DNA from: Adiantum capillus-veneris
Taxonomy: Eukaryota; Streptophyta; Polypodiopsida; Polypodiales; Pteridaceae
DNA length: 64,000 nt
Reading direction: 5' to 3'
Assembly (NCBI GenBank): GCA_014529385.2
Contig: CM043943.1
Location: forward strand, 105,002,355-105,066,354
Of the stretch, positions 34,290 through 47,418 are shown one piece after another (position 1 is the stretch's first letter; each line of letters starts with the position of its first letter). A program made the position numbers and the translations under genes. The notes beneath the pieces are model-generated. The model ran no database searches, had not been told where the DNA came from, and saw only the letters and a list, made by a program, of their open reading frames with translations.

Positions 34290-35447
34290 CTCTAGCAAGT
34301 ACAAATGAGGTCTGATTTGCCCTATTTTGGCTATAAGTGCTTGACTTGCATATCACCTGCGACTCAAGCGGCTTGTCCTTTAGAACTTGGTTGGCTAATT
34401 GCTCTCGATTTTGCAAATTTGATCCGTCGTAAGTTGGCCCAAAATTTAATTTGTACCAAATCGTTTGAATCTTGTCATACTTGAAACTCTTGCTTTGTTT
34501 ATCAAGCATTTGATTTCAGAACTCAATTTTGATTCTCTTGGTTAATTTTATTAGCTTTTTTATCTTTATTATAACTAAACATTAAAATAAATTATTGAAA
34601 ATTATTATTATTTGGTAAAAATATCCAAAATTATTTCGCACACTTATATATACATACTCTCACTCTAGGCATCATGATTGTAAAAACTATGTCAATACGG
34701 CTCATTATTATGCCTGATAGGAGATAAAACTAAATAAAAATAAAAAAATTAAGCAAAAAAACACACTTTATACACTATACACGTGAGTTATTCTCATCTT
34801 GCAGCTCATGATCTTGCAATAAGATGTTACTCCCTCCTTTCCATTCTGAGTCTTCTTGGACGAAGGTCTGTGAATCTGCATGGGAAAGAACACCGTGTCT
34901 ATGCAACGCAGTGTAAGGTGGCCCTATTATGCCAAAGGAAGAGATGCATGGGGTGACAATATGTTGTGCAAGATGTGGGTAATTAACTGAGTGTTCAATG
35001 TTTTTTGCAATCGAGGATCCATCTATACAACGTGGTCCGAACAAAAGGATTTGAAGATGTCGCGCTCTTTCTTTGAGTGTTGATTGTTGGAGTACCATTG
35101 TCTTGATTTCCATGGTTTATGGTGACTTGGGTACCCACTTAGACTTTGTTTATGAATATTGTTGAGCTAATGAGTGAGTTGGTATTTTTGGTATCTATTG
35201 ATACTTGGATTGGCTTGCTGTAGGATTTTGTTGTTTTTTGGGCTGTCACTTCCAAGTATAACTATGTCGAGGTCGTCAAGATTTTATTGGAGGATACCAC
35301 TTTGGTTTTGTTGCTACTTATAGAGTTTTTGGATTGGGTATCTTGGCCATGATGGACTTTTTCACCCATACATGCCTTGTGGTTTTTGGTTGAATTGTTG
35401 TGTATACACATTCTTTATCACTATGGTTCTGTAATTATGAGTTGTAC

Positions 35448-35666
35448 TTACCATACGTGATCACTCCGTGCAAAAGGAGTGACATAAGAGGTGTCATTAA
35501 GTTTGAGCTTTAAAGTATCCACTTGCCAACCCGGAACTACATCTAGGATGCGTGCTTCGTTAAGATCTATGTCTGCCATAACATGAAGTTGATGTGGGCA
35601 TTGATGGCCATCGACGTTGATTGACAAATTGGCTTGGCCTAGCTGAAATCTTGCCTTGGTTTGCAA
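35448..35666 (-). pseudogene. Remnant of the second (3') protease-like domain (copy 1)
   Basis: 72 residues on the minus strand. LSINVDGHQCPHQLHVMADI followed by ILDVVPGWQVDT aligns by eye with the C-terminal half of the post-integrase protease-like domain of family A (LHIQINQYVYPHMFYVVEDQ, then LLLGQPWQKQ). It suggests that family B once had the same extra domain. The copy-2 equivalent is at 44368-44586, with a frameshift. Confidence 0.4.
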
Positions 35667-36300
35667 GTTTAAGCTCTATTTAATTTTTTATTAATGGTAC
35701 ATCCAACATCTTCATGTATGTAGAGTACTTGATGGCATTGGCTCACGCTGCCATGTCAATAAGTTCTCGCTTTATCGATCCATCTGGAAGCTATTTTCCG
35801 ATATGAATATCCATATCTCCAAGCTACTTTTTCTCTATTTGCATTGCTGCTATTGAACGAGGTGTTGTTGTAGGTTGTGGCCAAATTTGTACCTTGTTTT
35901 GTCATTCCTTGCACTTTAAAATCTGCAACTTACCTTCCTCCTAAACCTGTGCTTGATTATCTTTGGCTTGCTTCTTTCTTTTTGCTACCTTATGGATCTT
36001 CTTTGTAGCATTGCCTTGGTTAATGATAAATGATGTTTCTTCAATCTACAACCACTAATTGAGTTGGTTGGGCATCTCTTCTACCTCTATTGTTGCAAGT
36101 TCTATGGCTCTACTTGATGATATGTTGTTAATCACATTTCCTTGCTTTTTTAAGTGTTGTTTTAAGGTGTAGACTATACATAGTCATCCTTGCTAAACTC
36201 ATTGTTGATTAGATTTTGATCGTAAAACTCCTTCATGCATCATTTTTGTGCATAGATGCATGCAACAGCTCATAAGTGTGTCTCGTCTTGCCATCAAGAA

Positions 36301-36416
36301 AGTTATAAGCTTCCTTGTGCAACTCACTCAATCACATGATCACTAAATGGTAGAGGATAGTTATAAGCTTCCTTGTGCAACTCACTCAATCACATGATCA
36401 CTAAATGGTAGAGGAT
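36301..36416. repeat. 58-bp tandem duplication inside the RT remnant
   Basis: AGTTATAAGCTTCCTTGTGC with the following 38 bases occurs twice in a row. Copy 2 of the 8.9-kb unit has the same duplication at about 45220-45336 with small deletions, so the duplication is older than the 8.9-kb event. Confidence 0.8.
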
Positions 36417-36720
36417 AGTTGTCTTGGATACTATCGTGTTTACATATTTGAGATTTACACATATACGTAATTGCTTGTTTTTCTTGGGCACTACCACAAT
36501 TAGTGAAACCCAATATGTGTGCTCGATCTTATAGATAAACTTTGCTTCCTTAAGCTTATATATCTCCCTCTTTGATCTTTTTGGAAAAAATTTCGTTATA
36601 GGTATAGGGACATTGTGTGCAGGCTTAGCATTGCTCTTAAGGGGTATGATATGTTGACATCTCTATATTCTTTGAGTGTAGCTATTAATAGATGCTCTTC
36701 CTCTTATGTGAGGTCATTGG
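36360..36720 (-). pseudogene. Reverse transcriptase N-terminal remnant (copy 1)
   Basis: Read on the minus strand, FIYKIEHTYWVSLIVVVPKK followed by RICVNLKYVN matches FIYEIEHTDWVSPIVVVPKK and RVCVNLKKVN in family A. Upstream, LKEYRDV matches LREYRDVFAW. Several stops and shifts break it, and a 58-bp tandem duplication (36301-36416) lies in the part that would follow. RNase H and integrase are not found in this unit, so they are deleted. Confidence 0.65.
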
Positions 36721-37768
36721 CAATGTATGTCAACTTGGGTTCCTCTCCTGATTCAGCTAAGTCAATGCACTTTGCTTTCTCAAGTCCTCCATAAGATGTC
36801 TGTGATTCTTTAAGTTCTCGCATCGGTTGTTGAATCACAATCTTTCAATCTTGTATCAAGTACTTTTTGTATTGAGAGGTTGCATCAAATCTGCCAGTGT
36901 CTAAACCCTCTTCACGCTCCTTTTCAATCATCCAAGTTAACCTCTTTCAAGGCTTGCTTTAACTTTTGGTATGCTCGTTTGTGCTCAGTTTTTTTCATTC
37001 TTGATGACGTTTTAGTTGTGTCTTTGGTTTCACCTTGCCTTATTTCAAGTAGGATTTGTCTTTGTTGAAGCAGGTTTTGTGTATCCTCATGTAATTTTGT
37101 CTTTCACACAATCAACTGCGCCTACGAGCATCAAATACTGCATTTTGTTCTTCATACGAGGTATGAATGTGCATGTGTTTTTGTTTACTCACTTATTTTG
37201 CATGACAACTTACTTGCCTTCTAGATATTTGGTTAGGGAAAACGTAGAAGATTGCCTCTTTTTCATTTGGTTTCGTTTCATTTTTTGAGCTAGTCAATAG
37301 GTTATGCTCATCATCTATCTCTAGAACATCATCTCATGAATCTTGGAACTCTTCCTCGTTTTCTTCACTTAAATATATATGGAAACCTTGTCAACTATGC
37401 ATTTGCACCCAATTGTTTGTGGTGTATCTAGGTCCTCGGATTTTTATCTTGATTCCAAGATAACATTCACCATTTGGAAGGATGCTATGTCATAGCCCTC
37501 TTCATCATGGAATCTCATTGGGGTTACTTCATTCATGCATACATATAGAGTAGCCAATATGTGATCCAACCAAAAGGTGCAAAGAGTTCCTTAAAAAATG
37601 GCTCTGGAATAAAATCTTTACTTCCACTTGTCTATCTAGGATACAATCTTCTCTTTCTAGGCTCTCGCATTCAGAGGCTCCACACATCCATAGATGTGCT
37701 TTGGTCTATAACTATGCAGGTATTTCTTTCTTATTGACTGTTATTGAGTCAAAATCCTCTACAAGAGT

Positions 37769-38011
37769 TCAATTAACATCTTTGTAGCTGTGGTCCTTAA
37801 TACTAATCTTTGTTGTCACCTCCATGTGCCTTAGGTAGATATGGTCATAGACCCAATCTTGTAACATTCTAATTCGATGCATGAATGGTCTTCTCAAAAT
37901 GACATCAAAGTTGTTGCTCTTGTTAAAATCCACTATGGGAAAGGTATGCTCGTACTCTATCACACATGAGGACACTATGATTTGTTCCACCATACCCACT
38001 TGTCCCTCCAC
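37769..38011 (-). pseudogene. Retropepsin (protease 1) C-terminal remnant (copy 1)
   Basis: 80 residues on the minus strand: CVIEYEHTFPIVDFNKSNNF and DVILRRPFMHRIRMLQDW match the family A protease region (CGIEYEHTFAIVDFGKENNY and DIILGRPFMRQLKMVQDW). The ILGRP motif reads ILRRP, so the fold's conserved Gly is lost. The DSG active site is not in the frame. It gives the orientation of the inverted internal region. The copy-2 equivalent is at 46687-46929. Confidence 0.75.
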
Positions 38012-38499
38012 ATATTCTTCTGCAAAGTCTTCAATGTTTCAGGTTTACTCTCTACAAATGCTTCTCTTCTTGCATCATCGTATAGAGATTGTATATCTTG
38101 AGGGTAGAACTCATGATCCATATTAATTTCCATGATAGGTGCAAACTTGAAAGTTGCACTCCCATCTTTTCTATTATGTATGGTTTCCCATAATCCTTAT
38201 GGCCATGGCTCTTCCACTTCTAGAATTTCATCATCACTTGTGACTTGGCATCATCCGTGGTATTAGCCACCACCCTTGTGTCCAATGGTGTTTCAACTTA
38301 GGCTTCATTTAATCAATCATTTTGTTTCCTTTGTGCTCAATTTTCTAGTCCCTTTTATGAATTTACACTTCTTGTTTAAGGATGTTTGGTTTTTCTAGCT
38401 CCATTAGAGCTTGAGCAATCTCAATGAGCCGTGTTCACATTTCTAACCTCTACTTTTCAACCTCAGGATGCGGATATGTCAACTATCTATGTTCCAGTG

Positions 38500-39400
38500 T
38501 GTTAGCAGCAAGCTAACTTGGGTACCATTTTTCGGAGCTCTTATTGTAAAAACACTTATTATTTTGATAAATCGAGAATACTGTAACTCCTATTTTATGG
38601 ATAAACTTTATAATAGATGAGCCGGGGTTACAAGCTTCCAGATGGTATCAACCTATCACTACTCATCTTTAGTTGGAGCTCCCAGATTATTAATTTTGAC
38701 CACCAAAAACCTTGGTTAAGGTATAAAAGCCAACTTTTGTAAGTTATTATTAAGTTTTAGATAATGAAATACATAGCGTGAGGTAACGATGCTCACTTCT
38801 CTCCTTCTCGTGCTTCCTACTCCCTCCTCGGTTATCACATTGCAGTCGCGTAAGAGCTCTACGCATTAATGTAAACACTTCACGATGTTTTGTAGCTTTT
38901 GGTGTCGCCAATCTGCGGCCTAATTTCATCATAAGTAGGAATTTACACTTCAAAATAAAAAACTAAGCATAGGTGGGGTATTGGGGTATCATTGCTAAGC
39001 ATTTAGATGCATTCTGGGTCGAAAACGACTAGGTCAAAAATCCATTGTTGTTAATAATCGCGGTTTTGGCACTTGACCTAAAGTGAAATTTGAGACCATA
39101 AGCATGTGTGATTAGGTATTATATACATGTCCTAGAAGTTTCATTACGTTTGGATGTCATTTGATGATGTAACGGATGTGATTTGTTTGTCAATGAGCGA
39201 TTGGCTTTTGGTGATTTCAGTCACTTGAGTGTAGCTTGAGTTAGATGCAAGTTGTTTGTTGTTTTTCGAGAGAATATTGACAACCTCTTGTAGCCTATAT
39301 GCACTAGTCGAATCAGCTTCATTCTATGGATTGACAATTTAATCATGGTTCTCGCTAAATCTGCAATAAGATAGGAGTGAGGGTAGATACCCGTCCCACA
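38500..39400 (+). repeat. Family B LTR, copy 1
   Basis: 901 bp from TGTTAGCAGCAAGC to GTCCCACA, directly before the primer site. Core promoter TTAAGGTATAAAAGCCAAC at about 38717. It is nearly identical to 47419-48319. The sequence to its left is inverted pol remnant, not a normal flank. Confidence 0.75.
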
Positions 39401-39402
39401 TT

Positions 39403-39420
39403 TGGCGCCGCTGTCGGGGA
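39403..39420 (+). other. Primer binding site (tRNA-Asp type), family B copy 1
   Basis: TGGCGCCGCTGTCGGGGA, complementary to the 3' end of plant tRNA-Asp as used by Athila/Tat elements. It lies 2 bp after the LTR's terminal CA. Confidence 0.8.
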
Positions 39421-40514
39421 TTGAAGAGACCTAAACTAGGGAAAAACACGAGCGTCTTGTGAAGTTATCCTTTAACTTCCTCTAGGATCTCCTAGAGTAA
39501 AAACTTTCTTTTAGAAACCGCATAGCTTATGATTGTCGTCTTTTACTGTGTAGAGGTAGCTTGGAAGTAATCGTACTTGTCGAGTGCCTTTAGGATTGTA
39601 GGATTGTAGAACTAGATTAGGATTTTGAGAATGATTGATAGACGGGACAAGTCTTAAGATCAAGGCTCAGAAAACCATAAAAAACAAGAAAACGAGTGTT
39701 TGTGGACACTTTCCACAACCCCATTGCATGAGAACCTAGGAGTAGGGTAAGTAGGATCCGAGGTGGATTTCAGAACATTTCTCTCTCTGAAAGAATCATT
39801 GTGAGTTGTTATTTGAAGTGACAAATTTCAGGTCTACGACTAGAAATAGCACGAAAAGACTCCAAACCACTCAATCCGACTGGAGAGTATGCTTAAAGTG
39901 AACCAATGGGTAAGTTCAAGAACACATTGAGGTAAAAAATTCAAGAGTTTGAAAAAACTCGGATTATTTACTTTTTCCTGACATTTTAGCCAAATTAAGT
40001 TTTGACTTGATTCATAGGCTTGAAATAACTCATGAAAAGATTGTCCATTGAAAAAGTGCAAAAAATTGTTCATTTTAAGCCTGAAGTAAATAATCACGAT
40101 TATTTACTTTCAGCTCAAATTTGACCAAGGTTGATACCAGTGACTCAGTGCATGTGTACAAAAACTTTTGTAAAGGCACATTGGATTTGGATCACCAAAC
40201 TGACAAAAAACTGGGTAAAAACTAAATTTTGTACTGACTTTCTGAAACTTGAGTGTAAATTGGGAAAAACTTTTATTCAAACTAAATGAAATTTGATTCA
40301 TAGGCTTATATTGATGTGATAGACATGTGTACATGATCACTTGACCAAAAAGATGTAAAAATTTGCCAATTGTAAATAATCGCGATTATTTACATCTGCC
40401 CCATTTTTCAACTTTTTTGACTAAGTTAGCATACCACTAGTTTTAACATGTTGTAATAAGCCTACAAACCAAATCTGGTAAGATTTGGATCATTGGATTG
40501 AAAATTGTGACCAA
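39421..40514 (+). other. Leader of family B with family-specific palindromes, copy 1
   Basis: Non-coding. A perfect 22-bp palindrome (GTAAATAATCG plus its reverse complement) is at 40372-40393. A one-base variant is at 40086-40107 (286 bp upstream), and a half-site GATTATTTAC is at 39962-39971 (136 bp before the matching arm). The leader is cut at 40514 by the tandem junction. Confidence 0.7.
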
Positions 40515-41081
40515 ATGTTGAGGCTTGATAGCCGACTGAAAACTCTCTCCAATGGTCAAAATGTCAAACAATAATGGTTTTAGCACTCAAATCTACAAAT
40601 AAGACTCACAAACGTGTAGTCATGAACCACAACAAAACTTGAAATCTTATACGTAATTGAAAGATCAAGAGAAAAATGAGTTACAAGCTGGAGCTGAGTA
40701 GATGCTTGTGACAGCCGTACATCAGAAGCCATTTTAAGTTTTCTCCAAAAGATGATCTTACAAAGTGTGTTCAAACTAAGGTTTTTGAGCTTTATACCTA
40801 GGGCTTTTCTAAATGGCCAATGACCGGCTACTTTGGCATTTGGTACACAATAAAATTTTACAACTCAAAGTTTACAGCTTTTCAGATCAAAATTACATAG
40901 AATCTTCTAAAGGCTTCCTGAAAAAATAGGATAAATACCATTAAAAATGTGGCTTGTACAAGGTTTGGTTGACTAGGAGGGTGCTCATCAGCTGCATTGG
41001 CCAAACACTCATCCCTTCCGAGCCGTTGTACATCCTTTTGCAAGTCATGGAAGCACTTCTATAGTTAAAAGTGCCTCTTTT

Positions 41082-41701
41082 CTAAGGTCTTACAACTTTG
41101 TGGAACTTGGTGGCTGTGGCTATAATTTTTGGTTCGATTGAGAGATCTCTATGAGGGTTGTTCAGCAACATGCTTTGGTAAGTAATGTGCCTTGCTTGTA
41201 GATCTTTAGCGAGCAGGTTGAAGATTGTTGAGTCAATCTCAAAGAAGTCGATCATGAATGCTTCTTTGAATGTATTCATGTAATGGGAAGGTAGAAAGAT
41301 GACGCACACGTACATGCCCATAATTATGTTATTTGAAGGGAATTCAGTATCTAGATTCCAAATGATCACATTTTTTCCTTGAAGAAACACCTCCAGGGAT
41401 GTTTTGCTTTGTCGTTATCTTCAAATGCCTCAATGCATGTGAGTATCATTTTCGCAAGCTTACATGTCATTTGGTAGGATAAGTCGAGAACATCCCTCAT
41501 CAATGTGATGACAACCTTGAGCATATGTACCATGTATGCTTTGGTGGGCTTGTGGTTGTGTGCAGGCTTTGCAATTAACTGAATAGTTAAGCATTGAGGC
41601 ATCTTGTTCTTCCATATTGTGTAGGTTTCCCAGGATCGCCTTCTTGGTATTGAAAAATATGTTGGGTTGATCCATAAGTGCTTGGGAGAATTCCAATACA
41701 T
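41082..41701 (-). pseudogene. Unrecognised decayed coding region (copy 2)
   Basis: Same as 32212-32831 with very few changes (for example NNPHRDL for NNPYRDL). Split into the same two overlapping frames, so the break is older than the duplication. Confidence 0.35.
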
Positions 41702-41862
41702 TGTCTCATCTTGGGGCCTCTTTTCAAACTATTTTTTGTGCCGTAGAGGTTGGCTCTCTAGGATAATCAACACTTTTTCTTCCATATTGTGTAGGTTTCC
41801 TAGGATTGCCTTCTTGGTATTGGAAAATATGTTGGGTCGATCCATACATGCTTGGGAGAATT

Positions 41863-42482
41863 TCAATATGTTGTCTCATCTTGGGGCCTCTTTTCAAACC
41901 ATTTTTTCTTCCATAGAGGTTGGATCTCTAGGATAAGCAACACTTGCTCTATGGTCATTGATACTCCCTCATAGTTTCCTTGTGCATTTGGTTCCAAGGC
42001 CGGTAGTATCTTTTTTTTCCAGAGGTTTTCCTCTTGCTTCATCAACGATAAAGCAACAATTTCATGGCCAAAGTTCTTTACATGCTCATCAGGTTTGAGC
42101 AATAGTAGAGCAATTGATTCTAGAACTTTGAGTTTGTAATGCGTATATTCTTTGTGTGTTTCTTTTTGCATATCTTCTATCCAGTTCTTGAGCTCATCTC
42201 TGGCATCCATTGACTCTTTCTCTTCTTCAAGCTCTTGCATTCCTCCCTTGGGGATGATGTGCCTGGTAGGTCCAATGGGGGTTGGTTGGTGCTTTCTAAT
42301 TCAATGATTTGGGTTTGGGTGATTACTTGTAGAGCACCCAATTCCATAGATTTAGCTTCCATCTCTTTGGTGTGCATCTCTACTTGGGCAGTAAGGTCCA
42401 CTTTAGCCTTCGCAAGTTGATCTTGAAGCTCCTTGATTTGTTGCTCTCCTTGTGAGTTTGTTGCAAGAATTCTGGCGGTCAA
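41863..42482 (-). pseudogene. Coiled-coil protein remnant (copy 2)
   Basis: Same as 33085-33611, but a one-base difference near 42010 extends the frame by ~30 residues beyond copy 1. Either copy 1 gained a frameshift after the duplication or the T-run there is miscalled. Confidence 0.4.
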
Positions 42483-43059
42483 GAGTTGCCTCTACAACTA
42501 CATTGTGAATTGATAGGAGGGTGGAGAGGGTGTGCTTGACGATGTCATAAGAGTCACACAGCTTGAAGTATCTCTTCTTTTCCCCCTCTAGATCCTCTTA
42601 TAGAGCTTGTTGCTCCACCTAGATTTCTACATTCACTTCAATTTATTTCTTTAGATCTTGTAGATGATTACAACATCCTCTTTCTCTCTCTTCAGAGCCA
42701 TCTAAATCTTCTCCTTATCCTTATGTAATTTTGTTGGCTTGGTATTTTAGCTACTGTATCGTTTATTGTGCTCTTGAAGGTCTGCCTTAGCATCTTTTGA
42801 GTCTCTTGGATTTTTCTTTTGAATTTGGAGTGGGTTTACCCTTGCTACTAGCCTCTAATAGTTTGCACAAATCCTGTTTTTTATTTGATCAATATAAATT
42901 ATTTGGTGTGTATTTTGTGTGGTATGGCTTACATGCATTTGTCGAGGGAGATTAGTTGATCATACCCCTCAAAGCTAGTGCTCTATGGTGGCTCTGAGTG
43001 CAGTAGCAAAGAAACAATATCTATGCTCGCACACTCTAGGTTGAAACATCAAAGCTCTT

Positions 43060-43074
43060 CTCTCTCTCTTCCTC

Positions 43075-43128
<54 letters not shown>

Positions 43129-43190
43129 CCTCTCTTCTCTTCTTCTCATCTCACCTCTCCTCTCTCTTCTCTCTCTCCCTCTCCGCTCTA
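43060..43190. repeat. Interrupted CT microsatellite
   Basis: Counterpart of 34175-34287 but broken by TTCC, TCATC and ACC interruptions. The pure tract in copy 1 may have expanded after the duplication, or one version may be an assembly artefact. Confidence 0.85.
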
Positions 43191-44367
43191 GCTCATAGCA
43201 AGTCACAAATGAGGTCTTGGTCTCTCTCTGATTTGCCCTATTTTGGCTATAAGTGCTTGACTTGCATATCACCTGCGACTCAAGCGGATGTCCTTTAGAA
43301 CTTGGTTGGCTAATTGCTCTCGATTTTGCAAATTTGATCCGTCGTAAGTTGGCCCAAAATTTAATTTGTACCAAATCGTTTGAATCTGTCATACTTGAAA
43401 CTCTTGCTTTGTTTATCAAGCATTTGATTTCAGACTCAAATTTTGATTCTCTTGGTTTATGTTTATTAGCTTTTTTATCTTTTTTATAACTAACATTAAA
43501 ATAAATTATTGAAAATTATTATTATTTGGTAAAAATATCCAAAATTATTTCGCACACTTATATATACATACTATCACTCTAGGCATCATGATTGTAAAAA
43601 ACTATGTCAATACGGCTCATTATTATGCCTGATAGGAGATAAAACTAAATAAAAATAAAAAAAATTAAGCAAAAAAAAAAACACACTTTATACACTATAC
43701 ACGTGAGTTTATTCTCATCTTACAGCTCATGATCTTGCAATAAGATGTTACTCCCTCCTTTCCATTCTGAGTCTTCTTGGACGAAGGTCTGTGAATCTGC
43801 ATGGGAAAGAACACCGTGTCTATGCAACGCAGTGTAAGGTGGCCCTATTATGCCAAAGGAAGAGATGCATGGGTGACAATATGTTGTGCAAGATGTGGGT
43901 AATTAAACTGAGTGTTCAATGTTTTTTGCAATCGAGGATCCATCTATACAACGTGGTCCGAACAAAAGGATTTGAAGATGTCGCGCTCTTTCTTTGAGTG
44001 TTGATTGTTGGAGTACCATTGTCTTGATTTCCATGGTTTATGGTGACTTGGGTACCCACTTAGACTTTGTTTATGAATATTGTTGAGCTAATGAGTGAGT
44101 TGGTATTTTTGGTATCTATTGATACTTGGATTGGCTTGCTGTAGGATTTTGTTGTTTTTTTGGCTGTCACTTCCAAGTATAACTATGTCGAGGTCGTCAA
44201 GATTTATTGGAGGATACCACTTTGGTTTTGTTGCTACTTATAGAGTTTTTGGATTTGGGTATCTTGGCCATGATGGACTTTTTCACCCATACATGCCTTG
44301 TGGTTTTTTGTTGAATTGTGTGTATACACATTCTTTATCACTATGGTTCTGTAATTATGAGTTGTAC

Positions 44368-44586
44368 TTACCAGACGTGATCACTCCGTGCAAAAGGAGT
44401 GACATAAGAGGTGTCATTAAGTTGAGCTTTAAAGTATCCACTTGCCAACCCGGAACTACATCTAGGATGCGATGCTTCGTTAAGATCTATGTCTGCCATA
44501 ACATGAAGTTGATGTGGGCATTGATGGCCATCGACGTTGATTGACAAATTGGCTTGGCCTAGCTGAAATCTTGCCTTGGTTTGCAA
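44368..44586 (-). pseudogene. Remnant of the second protease-like domain (copy 2)
   Basis: Counterpart of 35448-35666. The N-terminal 38 residues are the same; after NEA a one-base insertion and a later deletion change the frame for about 20 residues. Confidence 0.4.
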
Positions 44587-45274
44587 GTTTAAGCTCTATT
44601 TAATTTTTTTATTAATGGTACATCCAACATCTTCATGTATGTAGAGTACTTGATGGCATTGGCTCACGCTGCCATGTCAATAAGTTCTCGCTTTATCGAT
44701 CCATCTGGAAGCTATTTTCGATATGAATATCCATATCTCCAAGCTACTTTTTCTCTATTTGCATTGCTGCTATTGAACGAGGTGTTTGTTGTAGGTTGTG
44801 GCCAAATTTGTACCTTGTTTTGTCATTCCTTGCACTTTAAAATCTGCAACTTACCTTCCTCCTAAACTTGTGCTTGATTATCTTTGGCTTGCTTCTTTCT
44901 TTTGCTACTTATGATCTTCTTTGTAGCATTGCCTTGGTTAATGATAAATGATGTTTCTTCAATCTACAACCACTAATTGAGTTGGTTGGGCATCTCTTCT
45001 CCCTCTATTGTGTGCAAGTTCTATGGCTCTACTTGATGATATGTTGTTAATCACATTTCCTTGCTTTTTTAAGTGTTGTTTTAAGGTGTAGACTATACAT
45101 AGTCATCCTTGCTAAACTCATTGTTGATTAGATTTTGATCGTAAAACTCCTTCATGCATCATTTTTGTGCATAGATGCATGCAACAGCTCATAAGTGTGT
45201 CTCGTCTTGCCATCAAGAAAGTTATAAGTTCCTTGTGCAACTCACTCAATCACATGATCACTAAATGGTAGAGG

Positions 45275-45640
45275 ATAGTTATAGCTTCCTTGTGCAACTC
45301 ACTCAATCACATGATCACTAAATGGTAGAGGATAGTTGTCTTGGATACTATCGTGTTTACATATTTGAGATTTACACATATACGTAATTGCTTGTTTTTC
45401 TTGGGCACTACCACAATTAGTGAAACCCAATATGTGTGCTCGATCTTATAGATAAACTTTGCTTCCTTAAGCTTATATATCTCCCTCTTTGTTCTTTTTG
45501 GAAAAAAATTTCGTTATAGGAAAGGGACATTGTGTGCAGGCTTAGCATTGCTCTTAAGGGGTATGATATGTTGACATCTCTATATTCTTTGAGTGTAGCT
45601 ATTAATAGATGCTCTTCCTCTTATGTGAGGTCATTGGCAA
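45275..45640 (-). pseudogene. Reverse transcriptase N-terminal remnant (copy 2)
   Basis: Counterpart of 36360-36720, offset about 8,917 bp, with the same IEHTYWVS and VVVPKKN motifs and a few extra small indels. Confidence 0.6.
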
Positions 45641-46686
45641 TGTATGTCAACTTGGGTTTCCTCTCCTGATTCAGCTAAGTCAATGCACTTTGCTTCTCAA
45701 GTCCTCCATAAGATGTCTGTGATTCTTTAAGTTCTCGCATCGGTTGTTGAATCACAATCTTTCAATCTTGTATCAAGTACTTTTTGTATTGAGAGGTTGC
45801 ATCAAATCTGCCGGTGTCTAAACCCTCTTCACGCTCCTTTTCAATCATCCAAGTTAACCTCTTTCAAGGCTTGCTTTAACTTTTGGTATGCTCGTTTGTG
45901 CTCAGTTTTTTTTCATTCTTGATGACGTTTTAGTTGTGTCTTTGGTTTCACCTTGCCTTATTTCAAGTAGGATTTGTCTTTGTTGAAGCAGGTTTTGTGT
46001 ATCCTCATGTAATTTTGTCTTTCACACAATCAACTGCGCCTACGAGCATCAAATACTGCATTTTGTTCTTCATACGAGGTATGAATGTGCATGTGTTTTT
46101 GTTTACTCACTTATTTTGCATGACAACTTACTTGCCTTCTAGATATTTGGTTAGGGAAAACGTAGAAGATTGCCTCTTTTTCATTTGGTTTCGTTTCATT
46201 TTTTGAGCTAGTCAATAGGTTATGCTCATCATCTATCTCTAGAACATCATCTCATGAATCTTGGAACTCTTCCTCGTTTTCTTCACTTAAATATATATGG
46301 AAACCTTGTCAACTATGCATTTGCACCCAATTGTTTGTGGTGTATCTAGGTCCTCGGATTTTTATCTTGATTCCAAGATAACATTCACCATTTGGAAGGA
46401 TGCTATGTCATAGCCCTCTTCATCATGGAATCTCATTGGGGTTACTTCATTCATGCATACATATAGAGTAGCCAATATGTGATCCAACCAAAAGGTGCAA
46501 AGAGTTCCTTAAAAAATGGCTCTGGAATAAAATCTTTACTTCCACTTGTCTATCTAGGATACAATCTTCTCTTTCTAGGCTCTCGCATTCAGAGGCTCCA
46601 CACATCCATAGATGTGCTTTGGTCTATAACTATGCAGGTATTTCTTTCTTATTGACTGTTATTGAGTCAAAATCCTCTACAAGAGT

Positions 46687-46929
46687 TCAATTAACATCTT
46701 TGTACCTGTGGTCCTTAATACTAATCTTTGTTGTCACCTCCGTGTGCCTTAGGTAGATATGGTCATAGACCCAATCTTGTAACATTCTAATTCGATGCAT
46801 GAATGGTCTTCTCAAAATGACATCAAAGTTGTTGCTCTTGTTAAAATCCACTATGGGAAAGGTATGCTCGTACTCTATCACACATGAGGACACTATGATT
46901 TGTTCCACCATACCCACTTGTCCCTCCAC
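46687..46929 (-). pseudogene. Retropepsin remnant (copy 2)
   Basis: Counterpart of 37769-38011 with only two residue changes (M to T in LRHMEV, S to R in DHSYKD), which illustrates how recent the 8.9-kb duplication is. Confidence 0.75.
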
Positions 46930-47418
46930 ATATTCTTCTGCAAAGTCTTCAATGTTTCAGGTTTACTCTCTACAAATGCTTCTCTTCTTGCATCATCGTA
47001 TAGAGATTGTATATCTTGAGGGTAGAACTCATGATCCATATTAATTTCCATGATAGGTGCAAACTTGAAAGTTGCAACTCCCATCTTTTCTATTATGTAT
47101 GGTTTCCCATAATCCTTATGGCCATGGCTCTTCCACTTCTAGAATTTCATCATCACTTGTGACTTGGCATCATCCGTGGTATTAGCCACCACCCTTGTGT
47201 CCAATGGTGTTTCAACTTAGGCTTCATTTAATCAATCATTTTGTTTCCTTTGTGCTCAATTTTCTAGTCCCTTTTATGAATTTACACTTCTTGTTTAAGG
47301 ATGTTTGGTTTTTCTAGCTCCATTAGAGCTTGAGCAATCTCAATGAGCCGTGTTCACATTTCTAACCTCTACTTTTCAACCTCAGGATGCGGATATGTCA
47401 ACTATCTATGTTCCAGTG